The notes below the pieces were generated by a model, which saw only the letters and a program-made list of their open reading frames with translations, had not been told where the DNA came from and searched no databases. Below, piece after piece: positions 11,001-19,447 of a stretch of DNA of 64,000 nucleotides. The DNA is from a virus. The DNA lies in the IMG/VR virus record IMGVR_UViG_3300030103_002259, positions 19,392 through 83,391 of that record, one strand, 5' to 3'. The translations under genes and the position numbers were made by a program. The stretch's first letter is position 1. Each line of letters starts with the position of its first letter.

Positions 11001-11373
11001 TTTCATTCTTACCAAAACGTTTTAAAAGTTTTGGGTCTTTTACTTTCATTGATCTAGTATCACTATAGATAAAAGTATCATCTGGTAAGCTTAAAGGAAC
11101 ACCACCACTACTATGGCGTGGACCTTTTATTATTTTATGTTCTGGAATACCATCACCATTCAAATCACCAAGTACAGTTTCACCACCTTCAGCCTCAACA
11201 TTAGCCTCATCTCTAGGTACACTAGTTATAAACTTACTTAAACTTAATGCAGGCTGTTGCATAGACTGAGTACTTCGCCCACCCATTGCAGCATTATCAT
11301 TATACAAGCTATAATCTACTTGTTGTCCGACTTTAGCTTTAGGTAATCTTTTTATTCTTACTCTTCTTTTCAT
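8065..11373 (-). CDS. Giant AQxGG-motif virion protein with EF-hand loop and CxC clusters, 1102 aa
   Basis: The N-terminus is basic (MKRRVRIKRLPKAKVG), a variant of the shared PKAQxG motif, which recurs at about 260 (RAQNG) and 406 (PKAQNG). QKGG appears near the C-terminus. Residues 56-110 (EGGETVLGD, GPRHSSGGVPL, FIYSDTRSMK) form a compact domain of a kind I have seen in large virion proteins of Bacteroidota phages. Residues 710-721 are a textbook EF-hand loop (Asp 710, 712 and 714, Gly 715, Glu 721). Residues 756-810 hold CQC, two CPC and one CLPC. Residues 865-990 are Ala/Gln/Asn-rich helix. The gene starts 1 bp after the 1219-residue gene. Role inferred: injected or internal virion protein with metal-binding parts. 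Confidence 0.75.
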   Translation of the reverse strand: MKRRVRIKRLPKAKVGQQVDYSLYNDNAAMGGRSTQSMQQPALSLSKFITSVPRDEANVEAEGGETVLGDLNGDGIPEHKIIKGPRHSSGGVPLSLPDDTFIYSDTRSMKVKDPKLLKRFGKNEKKSLTPAKIAKQYDINKYRKILEDPDSDQLSRKTAELMIKNYNLKLAELALVQESMKGMPQGLPAVAQPAAKIYNIEEADIVNPQLKAVNQQLTKKVEEKEGGGEDGEMSEDVAEAEEMNQAPVAQPSMSFGGRILRAQNGIDVQQAEVQDEPQSFYDYARGEYDYFINNPDMWNQDPDMMNADGTFKFCLDCLVKDYNNPDHLQGIVRLMEEGLTEGPHNTEWSNDLDLFYQGLEQYGIDAPKISEKQYGGMPMAMYGMMMGGYDMPFYDTPKASVGRSIPKAQNGVEINVNDPDYERKAWQANQDGKKIIRVNADGTKSIGKYQTGVTPDYDEETMGTDFGTTPSGKAAAIQYYLLKEGFKDPKIRDQFNKEYENSISDVRGYRNAAAKTANEASLRAFNPDERIEQFMKMQKRNLMFKAKQIDPVLFSNSGKGFRSWPDVEARINSGMDIVNPETGTPITTQTEFNSAKKFIAEEYGRRDRNGDLVNPNNISLGQIATAIGEPLEMGSGSGELGDGKNSRAAQQAGFHAYANMMNNASSYDADTQFAIRNFMGQQQEGDPDETGMRGYLGTNVSPIDDFESLDLDGDGIVQPEELDPNGRGSNRYASVYGNTTAGELTGIKSTSVDYGCQCDDPNGDFYMEKDENGKCPCDPKEDKKKCPCEKKDGSIIDVGVDPATGDCLPCEENENILVEDEPAPWWLQDTIKTTGAFGDLMGIKKYMPWAPRVDLEEPDAIYADPTRELAAQAEQANIQTQAISQFAGAQAQSARAASIQGQAAKQAADTLNQYNVNNIAAANANEQQKVGIRNQEQLTNQQISQNLYDQTTVANQQFDNAKLAARTNLRNLYTNAITNRQKQQNLNALNEQYDINPADGGSLAFKGGRDMTGKRSTVRKSYGELKTECQNEGATSEAEIKQCIEMKEKLQASATSVSNSGTPPGYGGVNAGNLPIQGNQKGGYVYDDGGFVYASNVYPFIL

Positions 11374-11374
11374 A

Positions 11375-14300
11375 CTATATAAAATCTAATTCTACCCCAT
11401 TGGCAAGTAAATATTCTATTAATTCTTCTGATAACTCATATTCACCATTTTCTTCAAACTGGTCCATGTAACCACCCTCTTGCATAAACCTACCATACTT
11501 AGCTGTGTTCATACCAGTACTATCTTCTTGACCCATTTGATCAAAGTTCTGTAAACCAAGTTGCTTACCTCCAATATCAACCTTATCACCTTTATAAGTT
11601 TTAACTGTATTAGCATATAAGTTTTCTGGTCTAGTCATCTCATCATTATAATCAGCATAATCATTCTTTCTATTAGACCTAGACTTAAGTCCAGCAATAC
11701 CTCGTATACCAGCTATAGACACATTAGCTAATGCTTCACCATCTGTTACTTTAGTTCTTCTTTTTAATTTGTTTTCAAACATAACCTGTTTACCCTTCTT
11801 TTTATTTTTATCATTATACTGATAATTATAAAAATCATTTTGGATAGGATCTACAGCTTGATTAGGATCTACAGTAATATTATTAGGTTGTGGATCAGGC
11901 ATATCTGGTGTATTATTATTCATAAATGCTCCCATACTACCCATCATGCCTTGATTAGGATCTAGGTTAGTAATTTCTGCATCAAGATTAACTTCCATAT
12001 TAGGTTGAGGTGCATTGACACCCATGTTACTAGTAAAACCTCCACTTTGCATAGGATTTCTTTTAGCTCTTCTATCAGCTCTGTCTGACTGTCTCTCACC
12101 CCTTCTAATTTTTCTTCGCACACTTCCTTTTAAGTCACCATACTTATCTTTAAAACTTCTTTCTGGAATATCAAAATTAATTAACTTTTGAGTAGCTTGA
12201 TTTCTAGAATCTATTTGATTTTCTAGCTCACTAGAATCATCAGATCCAGTAGTATAATAATCAATATACTTTTTAGGCATACCCCTTCTATTAGTTTTAA
12301 GAACCTCTCTTCTCAATGGAGTAAGTTCATTCATAGGACCTGTATAATCAGTTTTAGTTTTTATATAAGGCATTCTACCAAACATCCTATTAGCTGGAAA
12401 TAACATATCACGTAAAGCACCTCTTCTACCACTAAATGTACCATAAGGAACCGTTTGTCTATTATAGTTTATAGTAGCTTTTCTAATAGGGTAACCTTCC
12501 CAAGGATCAACAGCATTTTTTTCAGCTGCTCCAGCATCCATAAATGCCTTTGCTACCTTGTATGCAGCACCACCTCTTTGTGCCATTGGCACATCTTCCA
12601 TTTCACCACCCTCTTGTTTTATTTTACCTAAAGAAAAATGTGGGGCAACCCAGTCATAAGTAGTTTTAGGCTCTTTTAAACCAAGTCCAAAATTAGACTC
12701 AAGCATGCCTGTTCTAGTAATAGAAGGTAAATCCTTTGGTACTTGATCTGCTGACATACTACCTGGTTTATATTCTAATACTGGATAACCAAAGTCTTGA
12801 CCAGTTAAATTCTGCATATTCTCTAAGTTAGTCATATAATAATCTCTTCTTAATTTAGAAGTATCACCAATAATCTTAGCTTCTGCCTTAGCTATTTCTG
12901 CATCATTTAAACCTTGAAACTTTAAATCATAAATAGCATCATACATCTTTTTACCCCAATACCCATCAGTTAAAAAGTCTTCACCTTGAAGTCTATTATA
13001 ACCAGTAAAGATGGGACTTTCAAATATACCATAACGTTCAGGATTCTGCAACATTCTAGCAAAATGACCATCTTGCATTAATTTAGAATCAAGGGTAAGA
13101 TTATCTGACCCTGTACCAAGTGATCCTATAGGTAGTTTACTTATATCAGCCATTTGTAGTTTTGAAGCTTCTGCTAAAGCAGCAGGACTTCTATAGTTAT
13201 GAGCATATAATGAAGGCACAACATTTTTACTTGGTATACCTAAAGATTCAAAACCCATCATACCTTGAGAAGACATACCAGTAGGGTTTTCCATCAGCAT
13301 TTGAAATCTCTTTACAGCTTGTTCAGGAGTAAGCTCATTGAAAAAAGATAGATTTGAGTCTGCTCCAAAATCTGTACCATATTGAGCATCTGCCATAGCC
13401 CTAACATTTTCTAAGCTGAGAGGAGCATTAGCATAATCTAAATCAGCAGCAGCACTTTGTAACGGCCCACGACCTTGTGATATAGCTCTTAATATACCTT
13501 CCTTAGATTGCATACCAGGATAAATTACTTGAAGATCTTCATCTAATACATGACTAGTTTTTGCAGAATTTAATTTTTTCTTTAATACATTATCATTTGC
13601 AGTAGTCATAAAATTTTTATCTCTAATCAAACCTCTAATTTGCTGCAATCTTTTTAATTCATCTTTAGGAATTTTATTAAAACTTTTAACAGGTTGTAAA
13701 TCTTTATAAACTTTTAAAGCATTTTTTATAATCTTACCTCTCTGAGCTCTAGGCATTTCAGAATTTTCTTCTTGAACTAAACCATCTGCCATTTCCATAA
13801 CTTTAGGGTCACCTAATTTATTAGCATTATTATAAATCCCTTCACCCAATGCTTTTGTAGAAAGATTTTTTAAACTTTTTGTAAAATCAGACTTTCTTTT
13901 ACTAATCTCATTTGTTAAAGTATCCTGTCTATTACCAGTACCTATAGTTTCTGAATCACCACCTTCTTGTTTTTTAAGCAATGACTTGACAAATTTTCCT
14001 TTTGTCATACCACCATATGACATCATACTTAAATCATCCCAACTAATATTATCTGGACTAATATATTCAGATAATGTTGGAAATCTTATATCCATTATAG
14101 GACTTTGCATACCATCCATATACTGATCAAAGGACATTTCTGGCTGCGGCTCTTCAGCTTGGCCACCTTCTTGTAATCTATTGTTAAAATAAGTTCTATT
14201 ACTATATCTTCTTTTACCTCGACCTTTATTGCCAAATGCATTAGCAAAGAAGTTATTTACCGCACTATTACGAGCACGTTGTCTTTTCATGAGAGGAGCT

Positions 14301-15034
14301 CTTTGTGATTCTGTAGGTGTAGATTCTGTGGGTGTAGGTATAGATGCAGGTGGTTGTTCAGATATAGGAGGCGACAATGGTGGTGGTGAAATACTTGGAC
14401 CACTAGTACCAGGGCCTATATTTGCACTTGCACCACTTTGATAAGCACCTCTATTACTTAACATACTTTGTCTTAACTTCTGCTGTAACATCTCATTCTC
14501 ATCACTAGATGGTTCAAAAGATAAATTAGGATCAAATTTAATTGAACCAACTCCACCACCTTGTTGCATAGATAACTCAGAAGTTTCATCTTGTGCCATC
14601 ATTTCTTCTTGATCACCCTCAGAGTAACCATCTTCTTGATAAGGTTGTTCTGACTGAGTTAAGTCTGTCATTTCTTCTGGTATGCTAGCAGACTGTGGAG
14701 CAGTTTGATCTTGACTTTGATCTGATACTTTCTTAGCCATCTTTTCAAAGTACTGTGGATCAAATAAACCAGCCTCAATCATTTTACTTATTACCTCTGA
14801 CATCAAAGCACCTGCCATTTTTTTCTCCATACCTGATGTTAAAAGATTTGCATAAACTTCTTCAGGTTTTATATTTGCACGAAGCTGTGCAAATACATTT
14901 CTAGCATAAGTATCTCTTATAGCACGTTCTGTAATACCGCCTCCCATTTGAAATTTAGACAAAAACTTTTTTGTCTTATTTATATAAGCACCTTTATTAT
15001 CTGGTGACTTATAAATCTTTACTCTTTTTTTCAT
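11375..15034 (-). CDS. Giant AQxGG-motif modular virion protein, 1219 aa
   Basis: This protein repeats the short signal at about 28 (KFQMGGG), 157 (QQGGG), 288 (QEGG), 340 (YGG), 356 (QEGG), 428 (PRAQRGKIIKNALK), 807 (QEGG), 817 (MAQRGG), 996 (QSGG) and 1185 (QEGGYM). It ends with the acidic tag ELSEELIEYLLANGVELDFI. Residues 430-800 may form a folded module, possibly related to residues 791-1200 of the 1451-residue protein because both open with QxGxIIK and carry a PxFxGY stretch. Residues 970-995 are very Arg-rich, and 205-245 are Pro/Ser-rich linker. A promoter-like TTTTAGTATATTA lies 17-29 bp before the start. No enzyme family is recognised. Virion-cargo role inferred from motif sharing and operon. 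Confidence 0.72.
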   Translation of the reverse strand: MKKRVKIYKSPDNKGAYINKTKKFLSKFQMGGGITERAIRDTYARNVFAQLRANIKPEEVYANLLTSGMEKKMAGALMSEVISKMIEAGLFDPQYFEKMAKKVSDQSQDQTAPQSASIPEEMTDLTQSEQPYQEDGYSEGDQEEMMAQDETSELSMQQGGGVGSIKFDPNLSFEPSSDENEMLQQKLRQSMLSNRGAYQSGASANIGPGTSGPSISPPPLSPPISEQPPASIPTPTESTPTESQRAPLMKRQRARNSAVNNFFANAFGNKGRGKRRYSNRTYFNNRLQEGGQAEEPQPEMSFDQYMDGMQSPIMDIRFPTLSEYISPDNISWDDLSMMSYGGMTKGKFVKSLLKKQEGGDSETIGTGNRQDTLTNEISKRKSDFTKSLKNLSTKALGEGIYNNANKLGDPKVMEMADGLVQEENSEMPRAQRGKIIKNALKVYKDLQPVKSFNKIPKDELKRLQQIRGLIRDKNFMTTANDNVLKKKLNSAKTSHVLDEDLQVIYPGMQSKEGILRAISQGRGPLQSAAADLDYANAPLSLENVRAMADAQYGTDFGADSNLSFFNELTPEQAVKRFQMLMENPTGMSSQGMMGFESLGIPSKNVVPSLYAHNYRSPAALAEASKLQMADISKLPIGSLGTGSDNLTLDSKLMQDGHFARMLQNPERYGIFESPIFTGYNRLQGEDFLTDGYWGKKMYDAIYDLKFQGLNDAEIAKAEAKIIGDTSKLRRDYYMTNLENMQNLTGQDFGYPVLEYKPGSMSADQVPKDLPSITRTGMLESNFGLGLKEPKTTYDWVAPHFSLGKIKQEGGEMEDVPMAQRGGAAYKVAKAFMDAGAAEKNAVDPWEGYPIRKATINYNRQTVPYGTFSGRRGALRDMLFPANRMFGRMPYIKTKTDYTGPMNELTPLRREVLKTNRRGMPKKYIDYYTTGSDDSSELENQIDSRNQATQKLINFDIPERSFKDKYGDLKGSVRRKIRRGERQSDRADRRAKRNPMQSGGFTSNMGVNAPQPNMEVNLDAEITNLDPNQGMMGSMGAFMNNNTPDMPDPQPNNITVDPNQAVDPIQNDFYNYQYNDKNKKKGKQVMFENKLKRRTKVTDGEALANVSIAGIRGIAGLKSRSNRKNDYADYNDEMTRPENLYANTVKTYKGDKVDIGGKQLGLQNFDQMGQEDSTGMNTAKYGRFMQEGGYMDQFEENGEYELSEELIEYLLANGVELDFI

Positions 15035-15050
15035 AGGTAATAATATATAT

Positions 15051-15063
15051 TAATATACTAAAA
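15051..15063 (-). promoter_or_regulatory. Promoter-like TTTTAGTATATTA before the 1219-residue gene
   Basis: A perfect copy 16-29 bp before the ATG at 15034, inside the 57-bp gap after the 1451-residue gene. It could refresh transcription of the last giant genes. Confidence 0.5.
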
Positions 15064-15091
15064 TTTAAATTAATGTTTAAACTATAAAAGT

Positions 15092-18000
15092 TTACATATC
15101 CTCAACAATATACCCTTGTTTAACTAAGTTATCTATTTCTTTTTGAGTTAATTCTGTTTCTACAGAACCTCCCTTTTGAAACTCAGGTATACCACCATAT
15201 TCAAGAATACCTTTCTTTCTTAAAAATTGTTTAAACCTACCATCCATTTTTTTTCTTTTGCCAAACAAACCTTGACCTTTTCTAATAGAATTATTATATC
15301 TTCTTTTACCTCCTAAACCTTGACCACTACCAGACAAAGCTCCTTTAGAAAATTGAAGACCTCTTCTTATAGGTTTATACGGGATTCTAGATGGGTTTGG
15401 ATTTATATCTGATGGCATTACACTTTCACCTTCTGTATCCCAGATTTCAGTTACTGTAAAGTCTTCAGGATCTATATCTTCTCTTGGCTCTGGTGTATAA
15501 TCAAATGTTCCTGGTTTTATTTTATCAAGAGGTACTATTTCAATTTCTGGTTCAGGCTCTGGTTCTGGTTCTGGTTCTGGTTCAGGAATTACCTCTTCAG
15601 GTATTTCTTCTACTATAAGTTCTTCTTCTGGTTCTTCTATAAATTCATCAAAATCATCAAAGAAAAGATTGTGACAACCCCCTTCAGCCTTACACATATA
15701 CTTTTTATTTATATCCCATTTACCAGGAACAACTGCAGGACTAAAGTTTCCTTGATAATAAGGGTTAGGTCTATACTTTACACACTCTACACCGTTCCAA
15801 ACTTCACCTGGACCACAATCTTTAACATTACCACCTTTACTTAATAATGGCCTCTTCTTACCTTCAGGGAATCTAAAATCTGTTTTCATTACACCAAAGT
15901 GAGGTAGTATAATTGAATTCTCTCGCATCATAAAGTCATATGGATTAGTAATGTATGATGAAACGGGATCCTGAGAATTCAATGTTTGAACAATAGGTAA
16001 CCTATCTCTTTCAGGAATGCCTTGTTTATCATACATGTCATTCAATTGTTTTTGAAGATATTGAGACCTAATATCTAATTGATCACTGCTTCTTATACCT
16101 AAAGAGTTATCCATTAATAAACTAGCTAAGTCACCCATTGAGTTAGCTGGGTAATAACCTAAAAACATAGGGTAAGGAAGTACATTTGGTAATTTACCTG
16201 GTATTGTAGGATCTGTACCTTTAGTAGCTCTAAATATTCTACCCAGCTGCATAGCATAAGAATCGTCAGATGTATCTAAAGAACCTGTGACAATAGTATT
16301 TGGCTTTGCACCATAAAAACCTCGATTAAGTCTTTGTTGAAAAGCGTTAAACAATTCTCTATCATTACCGTATCTATTTCTAAATAATGAACCGACTGCT
16401 TGTTTTATTTGAAGATTCCTATGGAAATCTGTCATATCATTAAATCTACTTAATGGTTGTTCACCAGGTAACAGAGTTGAAGAATCTAATGCAGAACTAG
16501 GCGTCTGGTTTAAGCTACCACCATCAAGAGTACCTAATGTTTCCATCTGTCTTATAGCTTCATCACCACCAATAGTCATCGCTGGTACATATTCAGGTTT
16601 TGTAAGATTTCTACTAGTAGTATGTTGTATTGCTTGATCCAAAATGTCTATAAGCTCTTCTTTAGATTTTTCTTGTATTAGCCTTCTTGCTTTATTTATT
16701 CTCTCTTGACTAGGTTCTAAATAACCCTCACTATTAGGAACCATGAGTCCTTTGTTAAAATGTGAGTTTGTTAATAAACCTGCTACCTCATTTTTAGTAA
16801 TATTTGAGTTCATCAAAACCTTCCGTAATTTTTTACGGTTAGCATTCATTTGTATATCTTGAAATCTTTTTATTTCTGGATTTGTAAAAGTTCCTGATAC
16901 ATTAGTTGGTACACCAGTATAACCATAACCTATCATCAGGTCAGTAAGAGCCTTATACTTATCAAAAGTTCTCTGATCCATCATAGGTGAAACAATAGTA
17001 TTTGGTAATAGTCTAGGAAGTTCTTCTTTAAATTTAGACAATGTTTTTATAATCCTTCCTGCTTGACCTTTAGGTAATGTTTTTATTTTTCCATTATGAG
17101 TTCTTGCATATCTATTATTTTCATCTTCCATACCAGGTATTAAAGTTCCTGAATATGATTTACCTTTAAAGTTCCAAGATACATTACCACCCTTTTGAAA
17201 ATCTTCAGGCTGCTCTAATTCAGGTTGCATTCTATAATTAGTAGTAAGCTCTTCTCCTGGTTCTAGATCTCTATTAGCAAAAACATATCTTTCATTTCCA
17301 ATTTTTTTACTAAACATTGTTGGGGAATCTTCATTATGATTATGCATCCTACCCAATTTAGATGCGGGTTGGTCATCTCTATGAGCTAAACCAATCATAT
17401 CACCTTTTTTAAAACTTCTAGTAGTAAACATACCATCACCAGCACCTTTTATTTTAGATTTAGATTGAGCTATCCCGCCATCTTTTACCATTGGTATTTC
17501 AAGCACTCTATTACCTGGAAATTCATAGTTCATATCTGGCATCATCATCTTGCTATTACCTAAATTATCTATACCCATAACTGGAAAATCAACATCTTCC
17601 ATGGTTATATTATTTGAGTCAATAATATTAAAAGGATTATTTATATCAGGACTACCTGACTTATAACCTTCTGTAGAATAAATACCACCTTTTTTAAAAT
17701 TTTTTATTGTCTGTTTAGCAGTATTCTTAAAATCTTTTATATTTTTTTCAGCGTCATTATAAAGCTCTGCACCTTTAGTAAAAATCCCTTCCATAACTGG
17801 CATTGCTATATCATCAAACGATAATGGTAACATAGCTGATTCTAATGCAACACCACCAAAAGCTGGATTATTAAAATTACCACTCATATAATTTTTAGCA
17901 CCTTCATTTAAACCCGTAGCTGAGTTGACTGTAAACGGTTTAAATTTAAAATTTCTAAGAGCTTTTGGATTCAGTAATTTATCAGCAGATCTAACACTCT

Positions 18001-19447
18001 TTTTCAAACCATCTGCTAAAAACTTTTTACCACCAAGCGCTCTACCAAAAGTTAAATTCAGTGCAGGTGCTAAAAAATCTGATGCGCCAATATCTGCATC
18101 AGGTGTATTATAAGAATAGGCTGCAATATTACCCAAACCTTTAAGACCATCTGCAAACAATTGCGCAGCTCTAATTTGACCCAAGTAGGGTGTAATATAA
18201 GAAGCCCCATCCAAACCTTGCATCATCATATTACCTTCCCAAATACCAGCGGCAGGATCCTCCTCTTGCATACGGTCAGTATTACCGTATTTAGATAAAT
18301 GACCAAGTGCATCAACAGGGTGTAAAAACTTAGTAAGCGTAGAAGCTCTTCTATAAGGATTTTTAATATTCCAAGATGCATTATTTCTAGCTGACTCTTC
18401 ATCACTTATACCTCTTATATGATGACCTCTATCAAACCACTGACCATCTGGACCCAGAGTCATGCCAGCATCCAGCATTTTTTGAGCCTCAATTAATTCT
18501 AAATCTGCATCATAACCACCTTCTACATCTTTAAGAATTGCAATCTTTTGAGCTTTAGAGAGACTACTATCATTAGCAATTTTTCTTTGAAAATCAATAA
18601 GTTTCATACCCCTATCTTTAAGATCACCACTTGAACTTTGTAAGTTAGCAGCTTCTTCTTCAAGATCTAATGTTCTTTCACGATAAGGGGCAAAAGTATC
18701 TGATGTAGCAACATTTCTCTCATAATCAGATAAATTACTATCAAATTCAGACTGAGCTTCCTTAGCTCTTTTATCTTCTTCTTTAGCAGCATCTGTATAA
18801 ATATCTGTAATATCATTAGTCAGACCAGAACCAGTATAATATTTAAGGATTTCATCTTGGGTTTCATCTGTGTAATCACCAAAATATTTTTCTAATGATT
18901 TAGCATCCTTACCCATTCCTTGTTTGAGTAACTTATCAATTATTTCTTCTTTAGTTTTACCTTCCTGTAATTCTTTAAGAATTGTTGTTTTATTTCCTAA
19001 TTCATAATTAGCTTTATGTAGATCAAAAATATTTTGAAAAGATTTAGAAAGAAGATTCTTTTTACTAATACCCATATTCTCAAACTCTTTAGCTGTAGCA
19101 CCTCTATTATAAATAGCTTCTGCAATAGAATTTGGATCATATGCCTGGAAACCTGAAACCTGCTCACTACCGTCATCACCTTTAGTATAATTTGGAGAAA
19201 GAAAAACACCAAGCACAGGAAAGCCATCTTCCCCTGGACGGTTTATATATTCAGAAAAACCATCCATAGTTGGTTGTACATCAGAGTCTAAAGAACTTGA
19301 GTATTCATTATATAGGCGTTCTATAAATTTATTATCTAAACCTATAGCATCAGTATAAGTTTTACCTTCACCATCTTGATAAGGTTTGACCTCAAACCTA
19401 CCTCCATTCTGCATTCTAGGTAATGCTGTTATTCTATACTTTTTCAT
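15092..19447 (-). CDS. Giant modular virion protein with SET lysine-methyltransferase-like domain, 1451 aa
   Basis: The start MKKYRITALPRMQNGG matches the starts of the small basic proteins. Residues 663-740 read as a SET domain. There is a GxGxG turn at 668-672, then MFTTRSFKKGDMIG. An NHN at 703-705 stands where SET proteins have NHS, and GEELTTNYR at 731-739 contains the expected Tyr. SET enzymes methylate lysines using S-adenosylmethionine. The domain is bracketed by DGGIAQ (657) and FQKGGN (750). Further modules begin at LPKGQAG (791) and LLSKGG (1201). Residues 1288-1300 are a Pro-Glu repeat, and 1360-1415 are basic. The C-terminus carries the ELTQKEIDNLVKQGYIVEDM tag. It overlaps the next gene upstream by 4 bp. 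SET call from motifs only. Confidence 0.75.
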   Translation of the reverse strand: MKKYRITALPRMQNGGRFEVKPYQDGEGKTYTDAIGLDNKFIERLYNEYSSSLDSDVQPTMDGFSEYINRPGEDGFPVLGVFLSPNYTKGDDGSEQVSGFQAYDPNSIAEAIYNRGATAKEFENMGISKKNLLSKSFQNIFDLHKANYELGNKTTILKELQEGKTKEEIIDKLLKQGMGKDAKSLEKYFGDYTDETQDEILKYYTGSGLTNDITDIYTDAAKEEDKRAKEAQSEFDSNLSDYERNVATSDTFAPYRERTLDLEEEAANLQSSSGDLKDRGMKLIDFQRKIANDSSLSKAQKIAILKDVEGGYDADLELIEAQKMLDAGMTLGPDGQWFDRGHHIRGISDEESARNNASWNIKNPYRRASTLTKFLHPVDALGHLSKYGNTDRMQEEDPAAGIWEGNMMMQGLDGASYITPYLGQIRAAQLFADGLKGLGNIAAYSYNTPDADIGASDFLAPALNLTFGRALGGKKFLADGLKKSVRSADKLLNPKALRNFKFKPFTVNSATGLNEGAKNYMSGNFNNPAFGGVALESAMLPLSFDDIAMPVMEGIFTKGAELYNDAEKNIKDFKNTAKQTIKNFKKGGIYSTEGYKSGSPDINNPFNIIDSNNITMEDVDFPVMGIDNLGNSKMMMPDMNYEFPGNRVLEIPMVKDGGIAQSKSKIKGAGDGMFTTRSFKKGDMIGLAHRDDQPASKLGRMHNHNEDSPTMFSKKIGNERYVFANRDLEPGEELTTNYRMQPELEQPEDFQKGGNVSWNFKGKSYSGTLIPGMEDENNRYARTHNGKIKTLPKGQAGRIIKTLSKFKEELPRLLPNTIVSPMMDQRTFDKYKALTDLMIGYGYTGVPTNVSGTFTNPEIKRFQDIQMNANRKKLRKVLMNSNITKNEVAGLLTNSHFNKGLMVPNSEGYLEPSQERINKARRLIQEKSKEELIDILDQAIQHTTSRNLTKPEYVPAMTIGGDEAIRQMETLGTLDGGSLNQTPSSALDSSTLLPGEQPLSRFNDMTDFHRNLQIKQAVGSLFRNRYGNDRELFNAFQQRLNRGFYGAKPNTIVTGSLDTSDDSYAMQLGRIFRATKGTDPTIPGKLPNVLPYPMFLGYYPANSMGDLASLLMDNSLGIRSSDQLDIRSQYLQKQLNDMYDKQGIPERDRLPIVQTLNSQDPVSSYITNPYDFMMRENSIILPHFGVMKTDFRFPEGKKRPLLSKGGNVKDCGPGEVWNGVECVKYRPNPYYQGNFSPAVVPGKWDINKKYMCKAEGGCHNLFFDDFDEFIEEPEEELIVEEIPEEVIPEPEPEPEPEPEPEIEIVPLDKIKPGTFDYTPEPREDIDPEDFTVTEIWDTEGESVMPSDINPNPSRIPYKPIRRGLQFSKGALSGSGQGLGGKRRYNNSIRKGQGLFGKRKKMDGRFKQFLRKKGILEYGGIPEFQKGGSVETELTQKEIDNLVKQGYIVEDM
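15536..15586 (-). repeat. Pro-Glu repeat in the 1451-residue protein
   Basis: Codons 1288-1304 encode alternating Pro-Glu pairs, an extended spacer between a Cys-containing segment and the basic C-terminal part. Confidence 0.75.
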
